NCBI RefSeq assembly: GCF_014193585.1
Contig: NZ_BLXY01000008.1
Location: 1 to 64,000 of the forward strand
Origin: Geomonas paludis
Lineage (GTDB): Bacteria > Desulfobacterota > Desulfuromonadia > Geobacterales > Geobacteraceae
Direction of reading: 5' to 3'
DNA: 64,000 nt
A program made the translations under genes and the position numbers. The notes beneath the pieces were generated by a model, which worked only from the letters and a program-made list of their open reading frames with translations, searched no databases and had not been told where the DNA came from. Shown here in pieces: positions 56,981 to 64,000 of this stretch. How positions within the stretch are numbered: the first letter of the stretch is position 1; each line of letters begins with the position of its first letter.

Positions 56981-58738
56981 CTATAGTAATTTCGATTTTT
57001 TATTACGCAACCGCTCAAGTTCAGACAGTATCTCCAGGTACCTGGGAGAATCCGGGTCGACCGTGGCCAACTCCCTTGCCAGGGCCTTGCCGTCCCCCTT
57101 GAGCGCTCGCCGTTCCAGGGCTTGGCAGCACTGTTCGAAGGCCTTGACCGGGTCAAGATCCTCCAAGTGCGCGTCCTCCACGAACAGCGAATAGAGACGG
57201 CTTCTTTCCTCGTGCGACTCGATCTGTTCCAACACCAGGGGGAGATCGAGATCCCCCGTTTCCGACTGTGCCACGATGGCCTGGGCCAGCTTGAGGTGGC
57301 TGGCGCTGAAGAGCTTATCGGCACCGTGATCGCGAACCCTTAGCACCACGTCCGGGTACTTGACCATCAGGGTCAGCAGCACCTCTTCGGTGCCTCGCTG
57401 CTGCGGCGCCCCTTTGGGCTGCGGACGCGGCGCCTGGACTTGGGCCGGGATCCCGACTTTCTGCAGCAGCATGGCGCGGTCGATGCCGAGCGCCCGGCAG
57501 ATCTCCTTCTCGTAGAGTCCGCGCTCGACCGGGTCGCCGATCTTCTGCAGCCGGGGCGACACCTCGTTGACGAAGGCGACCTTCCCTTCTACGCTCCGCA
57601 CGTCCATGCGCTTGAGGAGCCCCTTGTAGAAGGACTCAAAGATGGGAAGCGCCTTGTCCAGAAGCGGCTGGAAGGCCTCGCCACCTTCCCGGTTGATGAA
57701 GGTGTCGGGATCGTCTTCGGCCGGAACCTCCACCACCCGCGCCGGGAACCCCTCCTCCAGAAAGAGTTCCATGGAGCGGACCGTCGCCTTGCGCCCGGCC
57801 TCGTCGCCGTCGAAGAGCATGAAGGCGCGGTCGGCGTAGCGGCGCAGAAGCTTCACGTGCGGCGGCGTGAGGGCCGTGCCGCAGGTGGCGACCACGTTGG
57901 TGTAACCGGCCCGGTACAGTGCCAGGTGATCGAAGTACCCCTCGACCACGATGGCGCTCCCCTTCTCCCGCATCCCCTTCTTGGCCAGGTCGACGCCGAA
58001 GAGGACCTCGCTTTTGCGGTACACGATGGATTCCGGCGAGTTTATGTATTTCGGAAGCGAGTCGTCCATGACCCGTCCGCCGAACCCTATCGCCCGCCCG
58101 TGCAGGTCCGCGATGGTGAAGAGGAGACGGTTTCTGAAGGTGTCGTAGTAGCCGTCCTTCCCTTCCCTCTTGCGCAACAAGCCGAGCTTCTCGGCCGCTT
58201 CCAGCGGGATCCCCTTACGCCGCAGAAAACCGGTCAGGTTGTCCCACCCCGCCGGCGCGAAGCCCATGCGGTAGGTGGCGGCGGTGGCCTTGTCGACCCC
58301 GCGCTTCTCCAGGTAGGCCCTGCCGGCGGCACCCGCCTCGTCCGATTCCAGCACCCGGCGGTAAAACTCGCAGGCCGCCTCGTTGATCTGGTAGGCCTGC
58401 TCCTGCTCGTCCACCTTGCGCTTCTCTTCGCGGGTCAGCGGGCGCTCGGGGATTTCCACCCCCACTTTCTTGGCCAGGAACTTCACCGCCTGCGGGAAGG
58501 AAAGCCCTTCCATGCGCATCACGAAATCTACGGCGTTGCCGCCCACGCCGCAACCGAAGCAATGGAAGATGCCGCGCGCCGGGTTCACGTTGAACGACGC
58601 GGTCTTCTCGCCGTGAAAGGGGCAGACGCCCTGGTAGTTGGCCCCGGACTTCTTGAGGCTCATGTAGTCGGAGACGACCTGGAGGATCGGGGCCCTCTCG
58701 CGTACTTCCCTGATCTTCTCGTCCGGTATCGTCGACAC
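56981..58738 (-). CDS. dnaG: DNA primase
   Basis: 585 aa; makes RNA primers at replication forks with DnaB. CHC2 zinc finger (CPFHGEKTASFNVNPARG, IFHCFGCG, about 40-65), the RNAP core (FRNRLLFTIADLHGRAIGFG), TOPRIM with VVEGYFDHLALYRAG and FDGDEAGRKA, and a C-terminal DnaB-binding domain. Between cvpA and rpoD in the operon order rpsU-yqeY-cvpA-dnaG-rpoD. Spacing to cvpA is 12 bp. Confidence 0.98.
   Translation of the reverse strand: MSTIPDEKIREVRERAPILQVVSDYMSLKKSGANYQGVCPFHGEKTASFNVNPARGIFHCFGCGVGGNAVDFVMRMEGLSFPQAVKFLAKKVGVEIPERPLTREEKRKVDEQEQAYQINEAACEFYRRVLESDEAGAAGRAYLEKRGVDKATAATYRMGFAPAGWDNLTGFLRRKGIPLEAAEKLGLLRKREGKDGYYDTFRNRLLFTIADLHGRAIGFGGRVMDDSLPKYINSPESIVYRKSEVLFGVDLAKKGMREKGSAIVVEGYFDHLALYRAGYTNVVATCGTALTPPHVKLLRRYADRAFMLFDGDEAGRKATVRSMELFLEEGFPARVVEVPAEDDPDTFINREGGEAFQPLLDKALPIFESFYKGLLKRMDVRSVEGKVAFVNEVSPRLQKIGDPVERGLYEKEICRALGIDRAMLLQKVGIPAQVQAPRPQPKGAPQQRGTEEVLLTLMVKYPDVVLRVRDHGADKLFSASHLKLAQAIVAQSETGDLDLPLVLEQIESHEERSRLYSLFVEDAHLEDLDPVKAFEQCCQALERRALKGDGKALARELATVDPDSPRYLEILSELERLRNKKSKLL
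56983..57010 (-). promoter_or_regulatory. Candidate internal rpoD promoter at the 3' end of dnaG
   Basis: Minus strand TTGCGT (57005-57010), 16-bp spacer, TACTAT (56983-56988), 55 bp before rpoD. E. coli also has an rpoD promoter within dnaG. Direct repeats CTACAGCTTGAATCC and CTACCGCTTGAATCC follow downstream (56942-56978). Confidence 0.5.
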
Positions 58739-58750
58739 TGCGGTTGATCC

Positions 58751-59317
58751 TTATTTCTTATGCGCTCCGTGCGGAGTCGGCGCCTTTACTTCTTTGTTTT
58801 CCTTTGTTTCTTTAGCGTCCCTGGCTTCCCTGTTCTGGGCTATGGCGCCTTCCCATCCGGCGGCTATGTCCGCCCCGGTGGAGGCGAATGCGGCGGCGGT
58901 CTTGGAGCCGTGGATCCAGAGCTTCACCTTCTCCGGCATCGGCTTGGTGGTGGCCAGGTAGAGGAGCACGCAGAGTATGAATCCGCCCTGGAGGAAACCG
59001 AAGACGATCCCGCCGGCGCGGTTGATCCCGCCCAGCAGCATGACTTTCAAAACGACGGTGAGCAGATGACCGAGGAAGTAGAAAAGCATGCCGAGCAGCA
59101 TGAAGATAAGGAGGAACGCCAGCGGCTGCGCCACCTGCGGGGGGAGGTTGATGAAATGCCTGATCCCCAGACTGAGAGAGGAATAGTATCGGAATGCGGC
59201 CCAGCCGCCCGTGACGAGGCCGAGCAGGGAGCATGCCTCCCGCACCAACCCCTTCGAGAATCCCTTCGCCACAAAGAAAAGCAGTACGACCCAGATAAGG
59301 ATGTCGAGAAGGATCAT
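58751..59317 (-). CDS. CvpA-family membrane protein
   Basis: 188 aa with four membrane helices (about 2-20, 28-45, 63-84 and 96-118) and a charged C-terminal tail (EARDAKETKENKEVKAPTPH). CvpA was named for colicin V production; relatives affect envelope and bile resistance. AGGTG precedes the ATG. It lies inside the rpsU-dnaG interval as an added member of this operon. Confidence 0.85.
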   Translation of the reverse strand: MILLDILIWVVLLFFVAKGFSKGLVREACSLLGLVTGGWAAFRYYSSLSLGIRHFINLPPQVAQPLAFLLIFMLLGMLFYFLGHLLTVVLKVMLLGGINRAGGIVFGFLQGGFILCVLLYLATTKPMPEKVKLWIHGSKTAAAFASTGADIAAGWEGAIAQNREARDAKETKENKEVKAPTPHGAHKK

Positions 59318-59401
59318 GCAAACACCTGGTCACTAGCTACAAAGCAAAAGAAGGGGGAATCGCTGCGATTCGCCCCTACTCATGACACCCAAACCTCGCA
59401 A

Positions 59402-59428
59402 GCACCCCCGGGGTTGGCCCGGGGGCGT
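59402..59428. other. GC hairpin between yqeY and cvpA
   Basis: CACCCCCGGGG-TTGG-CCCGGGGGCG has a strong stem but no U-run on the minus strand; it may be an attenuator or RNA-stabilising structure inside the operon. Confidence 0.5.
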
Positions 59429-59431
59429 TGA

Positions 59432-59875
59432 TCATGCGAGTTTTTCCTTCACAACTTCGCTCACCAGTTTGCCATCTGCACGGCCGGCGACTTGGGGCTG
59501 GATGGCCTTCATGACCTTGCCCATATCCTTGCCGCCGGTAGCGCCGACTTCCGCGATGACTTTCGCCACCAGGTCAGCCAGTTCTTCCCGTGTCAGCTGC
59601 TGGGGGAGGTAGCCCATGAGGAGCGCGAGCTCCGCTTCCTCTTTATCCACCAACTCCTGCCTGCCTGCTTCCTTAAAGAGTCGGATGGATTCCCTGCGCT
59701 GCTTGCAGAGGGTAACGATGGTTTCGGTGATCTCGCTATCGTTCAGTTCACGCCTGAGCTCGATATCGCGGTTTTTCACCGAGGAGAGTACCATGCGGAT
59801 GGTAGATAAACGCAAGGTATCACGACTTTTCATCGCCTCCTTCAGTTCCGCGTTAAGCCTCTCCCTCAGTTGCAT
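59432..59875 (-). CDS. yqeY: GatB/YqeY domain protein
   Basis: 147 aa; helical domain shared with the C-terminus of the amidotransferase subunit GatB, thought to bind tRNA; as a stand-alone protein its role is unclear. Visible blocks: LKEAMKSRDTLRLSTIRMVL, IVTLCKQRRESIRLFKEAGR, and YLPQQLTREELADLVAKVIA. AAAGAGGG precedes the ATG; 13 bp after rpsU. A common neighbour of rpsU and dnaG. Confidence 0.94.
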   Translation of the reverse strand: MQLRERLNAELKEAMKSRDTLRLSTIRMVLSSVKNRDIELRRELNDSEITETIVTLCKQRRESIRLFKEAGRQELVDKEEAELALLMGYLPQQLTREELADLVAKVIAEVGATGGKDMGKVMKAIQPQVAGRADGKLVSEVVKEKLA

Positions 59876-59888
59876 GAAACCCTCTTTC

Positions 59889-60086
59889 TTAGTCGACCAT
59901 CTTGCGCTGCTTCTTCAGAGCGCGCTTGCGAGCGGCAATGGCCTTTTTCTTCTTCTTGATGCTCGGCTTCTCGTAGTGCTCTCTTTTGCGGACCTCAGAA
60001 AGGATCCCCGCTTTCTCGCACTGCTTCTTGAACTTCTTGAGCGCAAGCTCAAACGGTTCAGTCTCTTTTACCTTTACTCCCGGCAT
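59889..60086 (-). CDS. rpsU: 30S ribosomal protein S21
   Basis: 65 aa, very basic ([20 protein letters not shown]), starting [28 protein letters not shown] precedes the ATG. First gene of the macromolecular-synthesis operon, behind a strong promoter at 60165-60192. Confidence 0.97.
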   Translation of the reverse strand: MPGVKVKETEPFELALKKFKKQCEKAGILSEVRKREHYEKPSIKKKKKAIAARKRALKKQRKMVD

Positions 60087-60164
60087 TCATATTCCCCCCC
60101 CTTCTCTAGCTAGATTTACAACTTGTGTGGGTACGGGCCGGCAGACATTATTCAAGGAACCAGC

Positions 60165-60192
60165 AATATATCATTGCGGTCTTTTTTGTCAA
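60165..60192 (-). promoter_or_regulatory. Promoter of the rpsU operon
   Basis: Minus strand TTGACA (60187-60192), 16-bp spacer, TATATT (60165-60170), in the 130-bp gap between hisE and rpsU. Confidence 0.8.
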
Positions 60193-60216
60193 GGACTTTG
60201 TGCCATTGTGGAACGG

Positions 60217-60546
60217 CTACCCGACGCGGGAGTTCTTCTCCTCGATGCCGGACATGCCGAAGCGGCGCCTGAGTTCCGCGTAGACCTCTTCCGGGTCGAT
60301 GTCGTAGAAGCCGAGCAGGACCAGGCTGTGGAAGAAAAGGTCGGCGGTCTCGTAGACGATCTCCTCGCGCTTGCCCCCCTTGCCCGCAATGACCACCTCG
60401 GTCGCCTCCTCGCCCAGCTTCTTGAGGATCTTGTCGATCCCCTTGGCCATGAGGCTTGCCGTGTAGGAGTTTTCGCTCGGGTTGGCCTTGCGTTCCTGGA
60501 TGACGCGGTAGACCGCGGAGATGATGTCGTCTTTATGCTGCTCCAT
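60217..60546 (-). CDS. hisE: Phosphoribosyl-ATP pyrophosphohydrolase
   Basis: 109 aa; second step of histidine biosynthesis. MazG-like helices with NSYTASLMAKGIDKILKKLG, GEEATEVVIAGK and EIVYETADLFFH carry the metal-binding acidic residues. ATG 60546 has AAGGAG 8 nt upstream; an 8-codon extension is rejected. HisI is not fused and not seen. Last his gene before the rpsU promoter. Confidence 0.95.
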   Translation of the reverse strand: MEQHKDDIISAVYRVIQERKANPSENSYTASLMAKGIDKILKKLGEEATEVVIAGKGGKREEIVYETADLFFHSLVLLGFYDIDPEEVYAELRRRFGMSGIEEKNSRVG

Positions 60547-60570
60547 AAGGATGCTCCTTGGCATTATCAC

Positions 60571-60661
60571 TCCTCCCCCTGGAGGGGGGAGGTCGGGAGG
60601 GGGGCTATGCTGGCTGAAGAAAAACTTCCCCCTCCCTAACCCTCCCCCTCCGGGGGAGGGG
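60571..60661. repeat. Family 2 variant doublet
   Basis: CTCCTCCCCCTGGAGGGGGG...GGGAGGGGGG, core, then CCCCCTCCCTAACCCTCCCC...CGGGGGAGGGG, in the hisF-hisE gap. Confidence 0.82.
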
Positions 60662-60675
60662 ACTTGGTCCGGTCG

Positions 60676-61434
60676 TTAGAGCCTTACCGGCACGCCGCGC
60701 TCGCGGAGGTAGGTCTTGGCTTCTTCGATGGTGTACTCGCGGTAGTGGAAGATGGAGGCGGCGAGACAGGCGCTGGCGCCGGCCTGGGTGAAGCCGTCGT
60801 AGAGGTGCGAAAGACCACCGACGCCGCCCGAGGCGATGACCGGGATGCTGACCGCGTCGACAACCGCGCGGGTGAGCGGCAGGTCATAGCCGTCCTTGGT
60901 GCCGTCGCGGTCCATGCTGGTAAGGAGAATCTCGCCTGCGCCCAACTCTTCCATGCGCTGCGCCCACTCGACCGCGTCGATGCCGGTCGGGTTGCGGCCG
61001 CCGTGGGTGTAGACCTCCCAGCCGCCGGTGGCGCGGGAGCGGGCATCGATGGCGACCACGGTGCACTGGGACCCAAACCTCTCGGCAGCCTCGTTCACGA
61101 ACTCGGGACGATGCACCGCCGCGGTGTTGATGGAGACTTTGTCCGCCCCTGCATTAAGAAGCCGGCGAATGTCGTCCACAGTGCGAACCCCGCCGCCCAC
61201 GGTGAGCGGCATGAAGACGCGCTCGGCGGTCCTGCGCACCACGTCGATGATGATGTCGCGCTCGTCGGAGGAAGCGGTGATGTCAAGAAAGGTCAACTCG
61301 TCCGCGCCCTGCTGATCGTACAGCTCGGCGATCTCGACCGGGTCGCCCGCGTCGCGCAGACCCAGGAACTGGACACCTTTTACTACCCGGCCACCTTTTA
61401 CGTCGAGGCAGGGGATGATTCTTTTAGTAAGCAT
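60676..61434 (-). CDS. hisF: Imidazole glycerol phosphate synthase, cyclase subunit
   Basis: 252 aa TIM barrel. [20 protein letters not shown] with catalytic Asp11, [11 protein letters not shown]-like block, and a late [11 protein letters not shown] with the second catalytic Asp in [12 protein letters not shown]. Uses ammonia from HisH to close the imidazole ring. Partner hisH lies upstream. GGAG precedes the ATG. Confidence 0.97.
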   Translation of the reverse strand: MLTKRIIPCLDVKGGRVVKGVQFLGLRDAGDPVEIAELYDQQGADELTFLDITASSDERDIIIDVVRRTAERVFMPLTVGGGVRTVDDIRRLLNAGADKVSINTAAVHRPEFVNEAAERFGSQCTVVAIDARSRATGGWEVYTHGGRNPTGIDAVEWAQRMEELGAGEILLTSMDRDGTKDGYDLPLTRAVVDAVSIPVIASGGVGGLSHLYDGFTQAGASACLAASIFHYREYTIEEAKTYLRERGVPVRL

Positions 61435-61444
61435 CTCGAACTCC

Positions 61445-61543
61445 AGATTAAGACTGAGATTAAGATTGAGATTAAAACTGACAGCGACAACAAGGATCTA
61501 GAAGATGATGTGCCCTTCTTAGTCTTAATCTTTGTCTTAATCT
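61445..61543. repeat. Inverted 12-bp tandem units between hisA and hisF
   Basis: AGATTAAGACTG, AGATTAAGATTG and AGATTAAAACTG (61445-61480) face TTAGTCTTAATCT and TTGTCTTAATCT (61519-61543), so the region can form a hairpin. It echoes the design at 4703-4844 with different units. Confidence 0.8.
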
Positions 61544-62276
61544 ATGCTTGTCGCTTCTTAGTCAGCGCTATCGCTTCGGCGAGGTTGATGGCGCCGGAGT
61601 AGATGGCCTTGCCGGTGATGACGCCGGTGACACCGGAGGACTCGATGGCGATCAGGTTCTCGATGTCCTTCAGCGACGAGAGACCGCCGGAGGCGATGAC
61701 CGGGATGTTGATGGCCTCGGCCAGCGCCTTGGTCGCCTCGATGTTCGGTCCCTGCATCATGCCGTCGCGGCTGATATCGGTGTAAATGATGGCGGAGACG
61801 CCGTCGCCTTCGAACTGCTTCGCCAGTTCGGTGGCCGTAATGCCGGTCACCTCGGCCCACCCCTGGACGGCAACCATGCCGTTCTTGGCGTCGATGCCGA
61901 CCACGATCTTGCCCGGGAACTTGGCGCACGCTTCTTTCACGAAGGCGGGATTTCTCTGTGCGGCGGTGCCGATGATGACGCGGCCGATGCCGAGGGAAAG
62001 GTAGGCCTCGATGGTGGCGATGTCACGGATACCGCCGCCCAACTGGGTCGGTATGGTGACGGACTTGACGATGGACTCGATGGCGGAGCGGTTCTTCGGC
62101 TCGCCGGCGAAGGCGCCGTCGAGGTCGACGATGTGCAGGATCTCGCCACCCTGGCGCTGCCACTCGGCCGCCTGCGCACCCGGATCGTCGTTGAAAACGG
62201 TGTCCTTCTCCATCAGCCCCTGCTCCAGGCGGACACAGCAGCCGTTCTTCAGATCTATTGCCGGAATAATGATCAT
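61542..62276 (-). CDS. hisA: ProFAR isomerase
   Basis: 244 aa TIM barrel; 1-(5-phosphoribosyl)-5-[(5-phosphoribosylamino)methylideneamino]imidazole-4-carboxamide isomerase. [18 protein letters not shown] with catalytic Asp8, TQLGGGIRD, and [15 protein letters not shown] with the second catalytic Asp. GAGG precedes the ATG. Between hisH and hisF. Confidence 0.97.
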   Translation of the reverse strand: MIIIPAIDLKNGCCVRLEQGLMEKDTVFNDDPGAQAAEWQRQGGEILHIVDLDGAFAGEPKNRSAIESIVKSVTIPTQLGGGIRDIATIEAYLSLGIGRVIIGTAAQRNPAFVKEACAKFPGKIVVGIDAKNGMVAVQGWAEVTGITATELAKQFEGDGVSAIIYTDISRDGMMQGPNIEATKALAEAINIPVIASGGLSSLKDIENLIAIESSGVTGVITGKAIYSGAINLAEAIALTKKRQA

Positions 62277-62316
62277 TTCAATCCCTCGTCACTATTTAAT
62301 AGATACGTTCCTGTCC

Positions 62317-62432
62317 CATCCCCTCCCCCTCCGGGGGAGGGTGGCCGGAGGCCGGGTGAGGGAGTTGCCACGGAGCGTCATGGTTGCAGCTTGCAGCGCC
62401 CTCACCCCCGCCCCTCTCCCGGAGGGCGAGGG
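62317..62432. repeat. Family 2 palindromic repeat doublet
   Basis: CCCTCCCCCTCCGGGGGAGG...GGGTGAGGGAG, core GTTGCCACGGAGCGTCATGG, then CCCTCACCCCCGCCCCTCTC...; in the hisH-hisA gap. The core is close to that at 54158-54268. Confidence 0.85.
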
Positions 62433-62480
62433 GAGACAGGCTCTGCCGGGGGAGGGAACAAAGACCCGGGCGGGCAGAGA

Positions 62481-63104
62481 TTACTTCATCTGCGAAAAGT
62501 TCTTCAGCATGGCGAGCCCCTTGTCCTGGGACTTCTCCGGGTGGAACTGTGCGGCCACGACGTTGTCGCGCCAGATGGCGGCGCAGAAGTCGATGCCGTA
62601 GTTGGTGGTCGCGGCCACCACGCTCTCGTCATCGGGCTTCACGTAGTAGGAGTGCACGAAGTAGACGTTGGCGCCCTGCTCGACGCCCTGGAACAGCGGA
62701 GACGGGCGCTTGATATCGAGCTGGTTCCAGCCCATGTGCGGCACCTTGAGGTCCTCGCCCGCCTGCTGCATCCCTTCCGGGAAGCGGAGCACCTTGCCCG
62801 GGATCACGTCGAGTCCCTTGTGGATGCCGAACTCCTCGCTCTCGGTGAAAAGAAGCTGCAGACCGAGGCAGATGCCGAGGAAGGGCTTGCCTTCCTTGAT
62901 CACCTTGAGGATCGGCTCGACGAAGCCCCCTTCCTCGAGGTTCCTGATGCAGTCGCGGAAGGCCCCCACGCCCGGGAGCACGACGCGCTCGGCGTCCAGC
63001 AGCACCTTGGGATCGGAGGTGACGACGGCGTCGCAGCCGACCTTCTCGAACCCTTTTTGCACGGAGCGGAGGTTGCCCATGCCGTAATCTATGATCGCGA
63101 TCAT
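62481..63104 (-). CDS. hisH: Imidazole glycerol phosphate synthase, glutamine amidotransferase subunit
   Basis: 207 aa class I glutamine amidotransferase. Starts [14 protein letters not shown]; nucleophile Cys in [12 protein letters not shown]; catalytic His-Glu in [23 protein letters not shown] precedes the ATG. Feeds ammonia to HisF. Confidence 0.97.
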   Translation of the reverse strand: MIAIIDYGMGNLRSVQKGFEKVGCDAVVTSDPKVLLDAERVVLPGVGAFRDCIRNLEEGGFVEPILKVIKEGKPFLGICLGLQLLFTESEEFGIHKGLDVIPGKVLRFPEGMQQAGEDLKVPHMGWNQLDIKRPSPLFQGVEQGANVYFVHSYYVKPDDESVVAATTNYGIDFCAAIWRDNVVAAQFHPEKSQDKGLAMLKNFSQMK

Positions 63105-63183
63105 CTGTCTATCCTTCCGGCACCGCAGGCGGCGCCTGTTGCTGTGCTACCGTTATCGCGTTGGCGGCATTACACGTGCTGCC

Positions 63184-63360
63184 AACGCCCTCATCCGCCC
63201 CTTCGGGGCACCTTCCCCCGGTGGGGGAAGGGATGGACACCGCCACTTTAAAAAGGGAGGCCATCGCCTTGATCCACTCCCCCTCGCCCTTTGGGAGAGG
63301 GTCGGGGTGAGGGCCGCGTCTTGCCCCCTCGCCCTCCGGGAGAGGGTCGGGGTGAGGGCA
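63184..63360. repeat. Family 2 repeat cluster
   Basis: One arm at 63184-63225 (CCTTCCCCCGGTGGGGGAAGG), then two direct copies of CCCTCGCCCT..GGGAGAGGGTCGGGGTGAGGGC at about 63281-63360; a 40-bp direct duplication in the hisB-hisH gap. Confidence 0.82.
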
Positions 63361-63363
63361 GCG

Positions 63364-63951
63364 TTAGAGTTTCCCCTTGGTGGACATGACCCCTTCAATG
63401 CGGGAGTCCATCTGCGTAGCCATGTCCAGCGCGCGGGCTGCGGCCTTGAAGCAGGCTTCCAGGATGTGGTGCACGTTGTCGCCGTACATGACGTTGATGT
63501 GGAGGTTGGCGCCGCAGTGGTTCACGAAGCCCTGGAAGAACTCGCGCACCAGCTCGACGTCGAAGTCCCCGATCTTCACCTTGGGAAGCTGGACGTTGTA
63601 GACCAGGTACGGCCGGCCGGAGAGGTCGGTGGCGACGCTGGCGAGGGTCTCGTCCATCGGGACGGTGGCCTGGCCGTAGCGGCGGATGCCGCACTTGTCG
63701 CCCAGTGCTTCCTTGAACGCTGTCCCCAGCACGATGCCGATATCCTCGACGGTGTGGTGGAAGTCGATATCGATGTCGCCATGCGCCTCGACCTTGAGGT
63801 TGAAGAGGCCGTGCCGGGCGAAAAGGTCCAGCATGTGGTCCAGGAAAGGAACCGAGGTGCAGATATGCGCCTCGCCTTTGCCGTCGATTTCGAGGGAGAG
63901 CTTGATCTGCGTCTCCTTGGTGATGCGTTCGATGCTTGCCGACCTGGCCAT
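63364..63951 (-). CDS. hisB: Imidazoleglycerol-phosphate dehydratase
   Basis: 195 aa; sixth step of histidine biosynthesis, Mn2+-dependent. Metal-binding His/Glu blocks [25 protein letters not shown], and the mirrored [28 protein letters not shown]. Monofunctional dehydratase (no HAD phosphatase domain). AAGGAGG precedes ATG 63951. First gene seen of the his block; genes before it lie outside the window. Confidence 0.97.
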   Translation of the reverse strand: MARSASIERITKETQIKLSLEIDGKGEAHICTSVPFLDHMLDLFARHGLFNLKVEAHGDIDIDFHHTVEDIGIVLGTAFKEALGDKCGIRRYGQATVPMDETLASVATDLSGRPYLVYNVQLPKVKIGDFDVELVREFFQGFVNHCGANLHINVMYGDNVHHILEACFKAAARALDMATQMDSRIEGVMSTKGKL

Positions 63952-64000
63952 GCCGCCTCCTTGAATTAGATGATCAAAGCCGCAATGAATTCCAAACTAG

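Overview
The window looks like chromosomal DNA of a Geobacter-type Desulfobacterota (Geobacter/Geomonas/Citrifermentans group). Backbone genes are GC-rich and their products resemble the Geobacterales proteins I know: mtnA-glnE, tandem kup, feoA-feoA-feoB with a Fur gene, three Hsp20 genes, a GGDEF enzyme and a long Kelch-like/RCC1 subtilase. The assignment rests on recognition of families and composition, not on a search.

Layout. 1-468 is a 116-bp tandem array before mtnA-glnE (489-4702). 4703-13060 carries a YbgC thioesterase, convergent lspA/ileS, and two tandem kup genes. 13317-17277 holds a small unknown, an EEP-fold phosphohydrolase and a chemoreceptor on the minus strand. 17550-19059 has a hydrolase-OsmC fusion and a tiny YjfB-type gene. 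19124-24191 is an iron block on the minus strand: fur, a porin with a Fur-box-like palindrome ahead of it, two feoA, feoB and a 41-aa Cys-rich FeoB partner. 24466-30334 includes a DprA-like protein, YidB-like protein, three Hsp20 genes in one operon, a YhdH/AcuI reductase, a ferritin-like protein and a diguanylate cyclase.

30.4-37.2 kb is the accessory region. It is AT-richer, with small unknown membrane proteins on the plus strand, each followed at once by a ~100-bp imperfect palindrome that has the layout of an integron attC site (YYCAAC at one end, GTTGG or GTTGA at the other, one extra unpaired base in the inner arm). I read it as a cluster of attC sites lacking an integrase (CALIN). One cassette carries a secreted protein with two caspase-like domains, the first of which lacks its cysteine. 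Beside it are a MITE-like hairpin and a 13-unit 21-bp minisatellite. 37.3-43.4 kb is a giant secreted subtilase interrupted at a run of eight G; loss of one G would join it to its RCC1/PKD C-terminal part.

43.6-64 kb returns to backbone: a REP-associated tyrosine transposase (RAYT), comM, trxB, an outer-membrane protein, a CDF metal exporter, ilvA, recQ, a DUF2064 transferase, folE2, queC, then a long minus-strand block hisB-hisH-hisA-hisF-hisE followed by rpsU-yqeY-cvpA-dnaG-rpoD (the macromolecular-synthesis operon with two extra genes).

Two families of intergenic palindromes are scattered through the window. Family 1 (about 20 monomers of ~30 bp, GGGGACTGGCTCC...GTGCCTGTCCCC) is arranged in at least four REPIN-like doublets with a conserved 43-46-bp spacer, and it flanks the RAYT gene tightly on both sides; it is probably mobilised by that protein. 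Family 2 (CCCTCTCCC...GGGTGAGGG) sits in many operon gaps. I recognised no rRNA, tRNA, CRISPR array or prophage.
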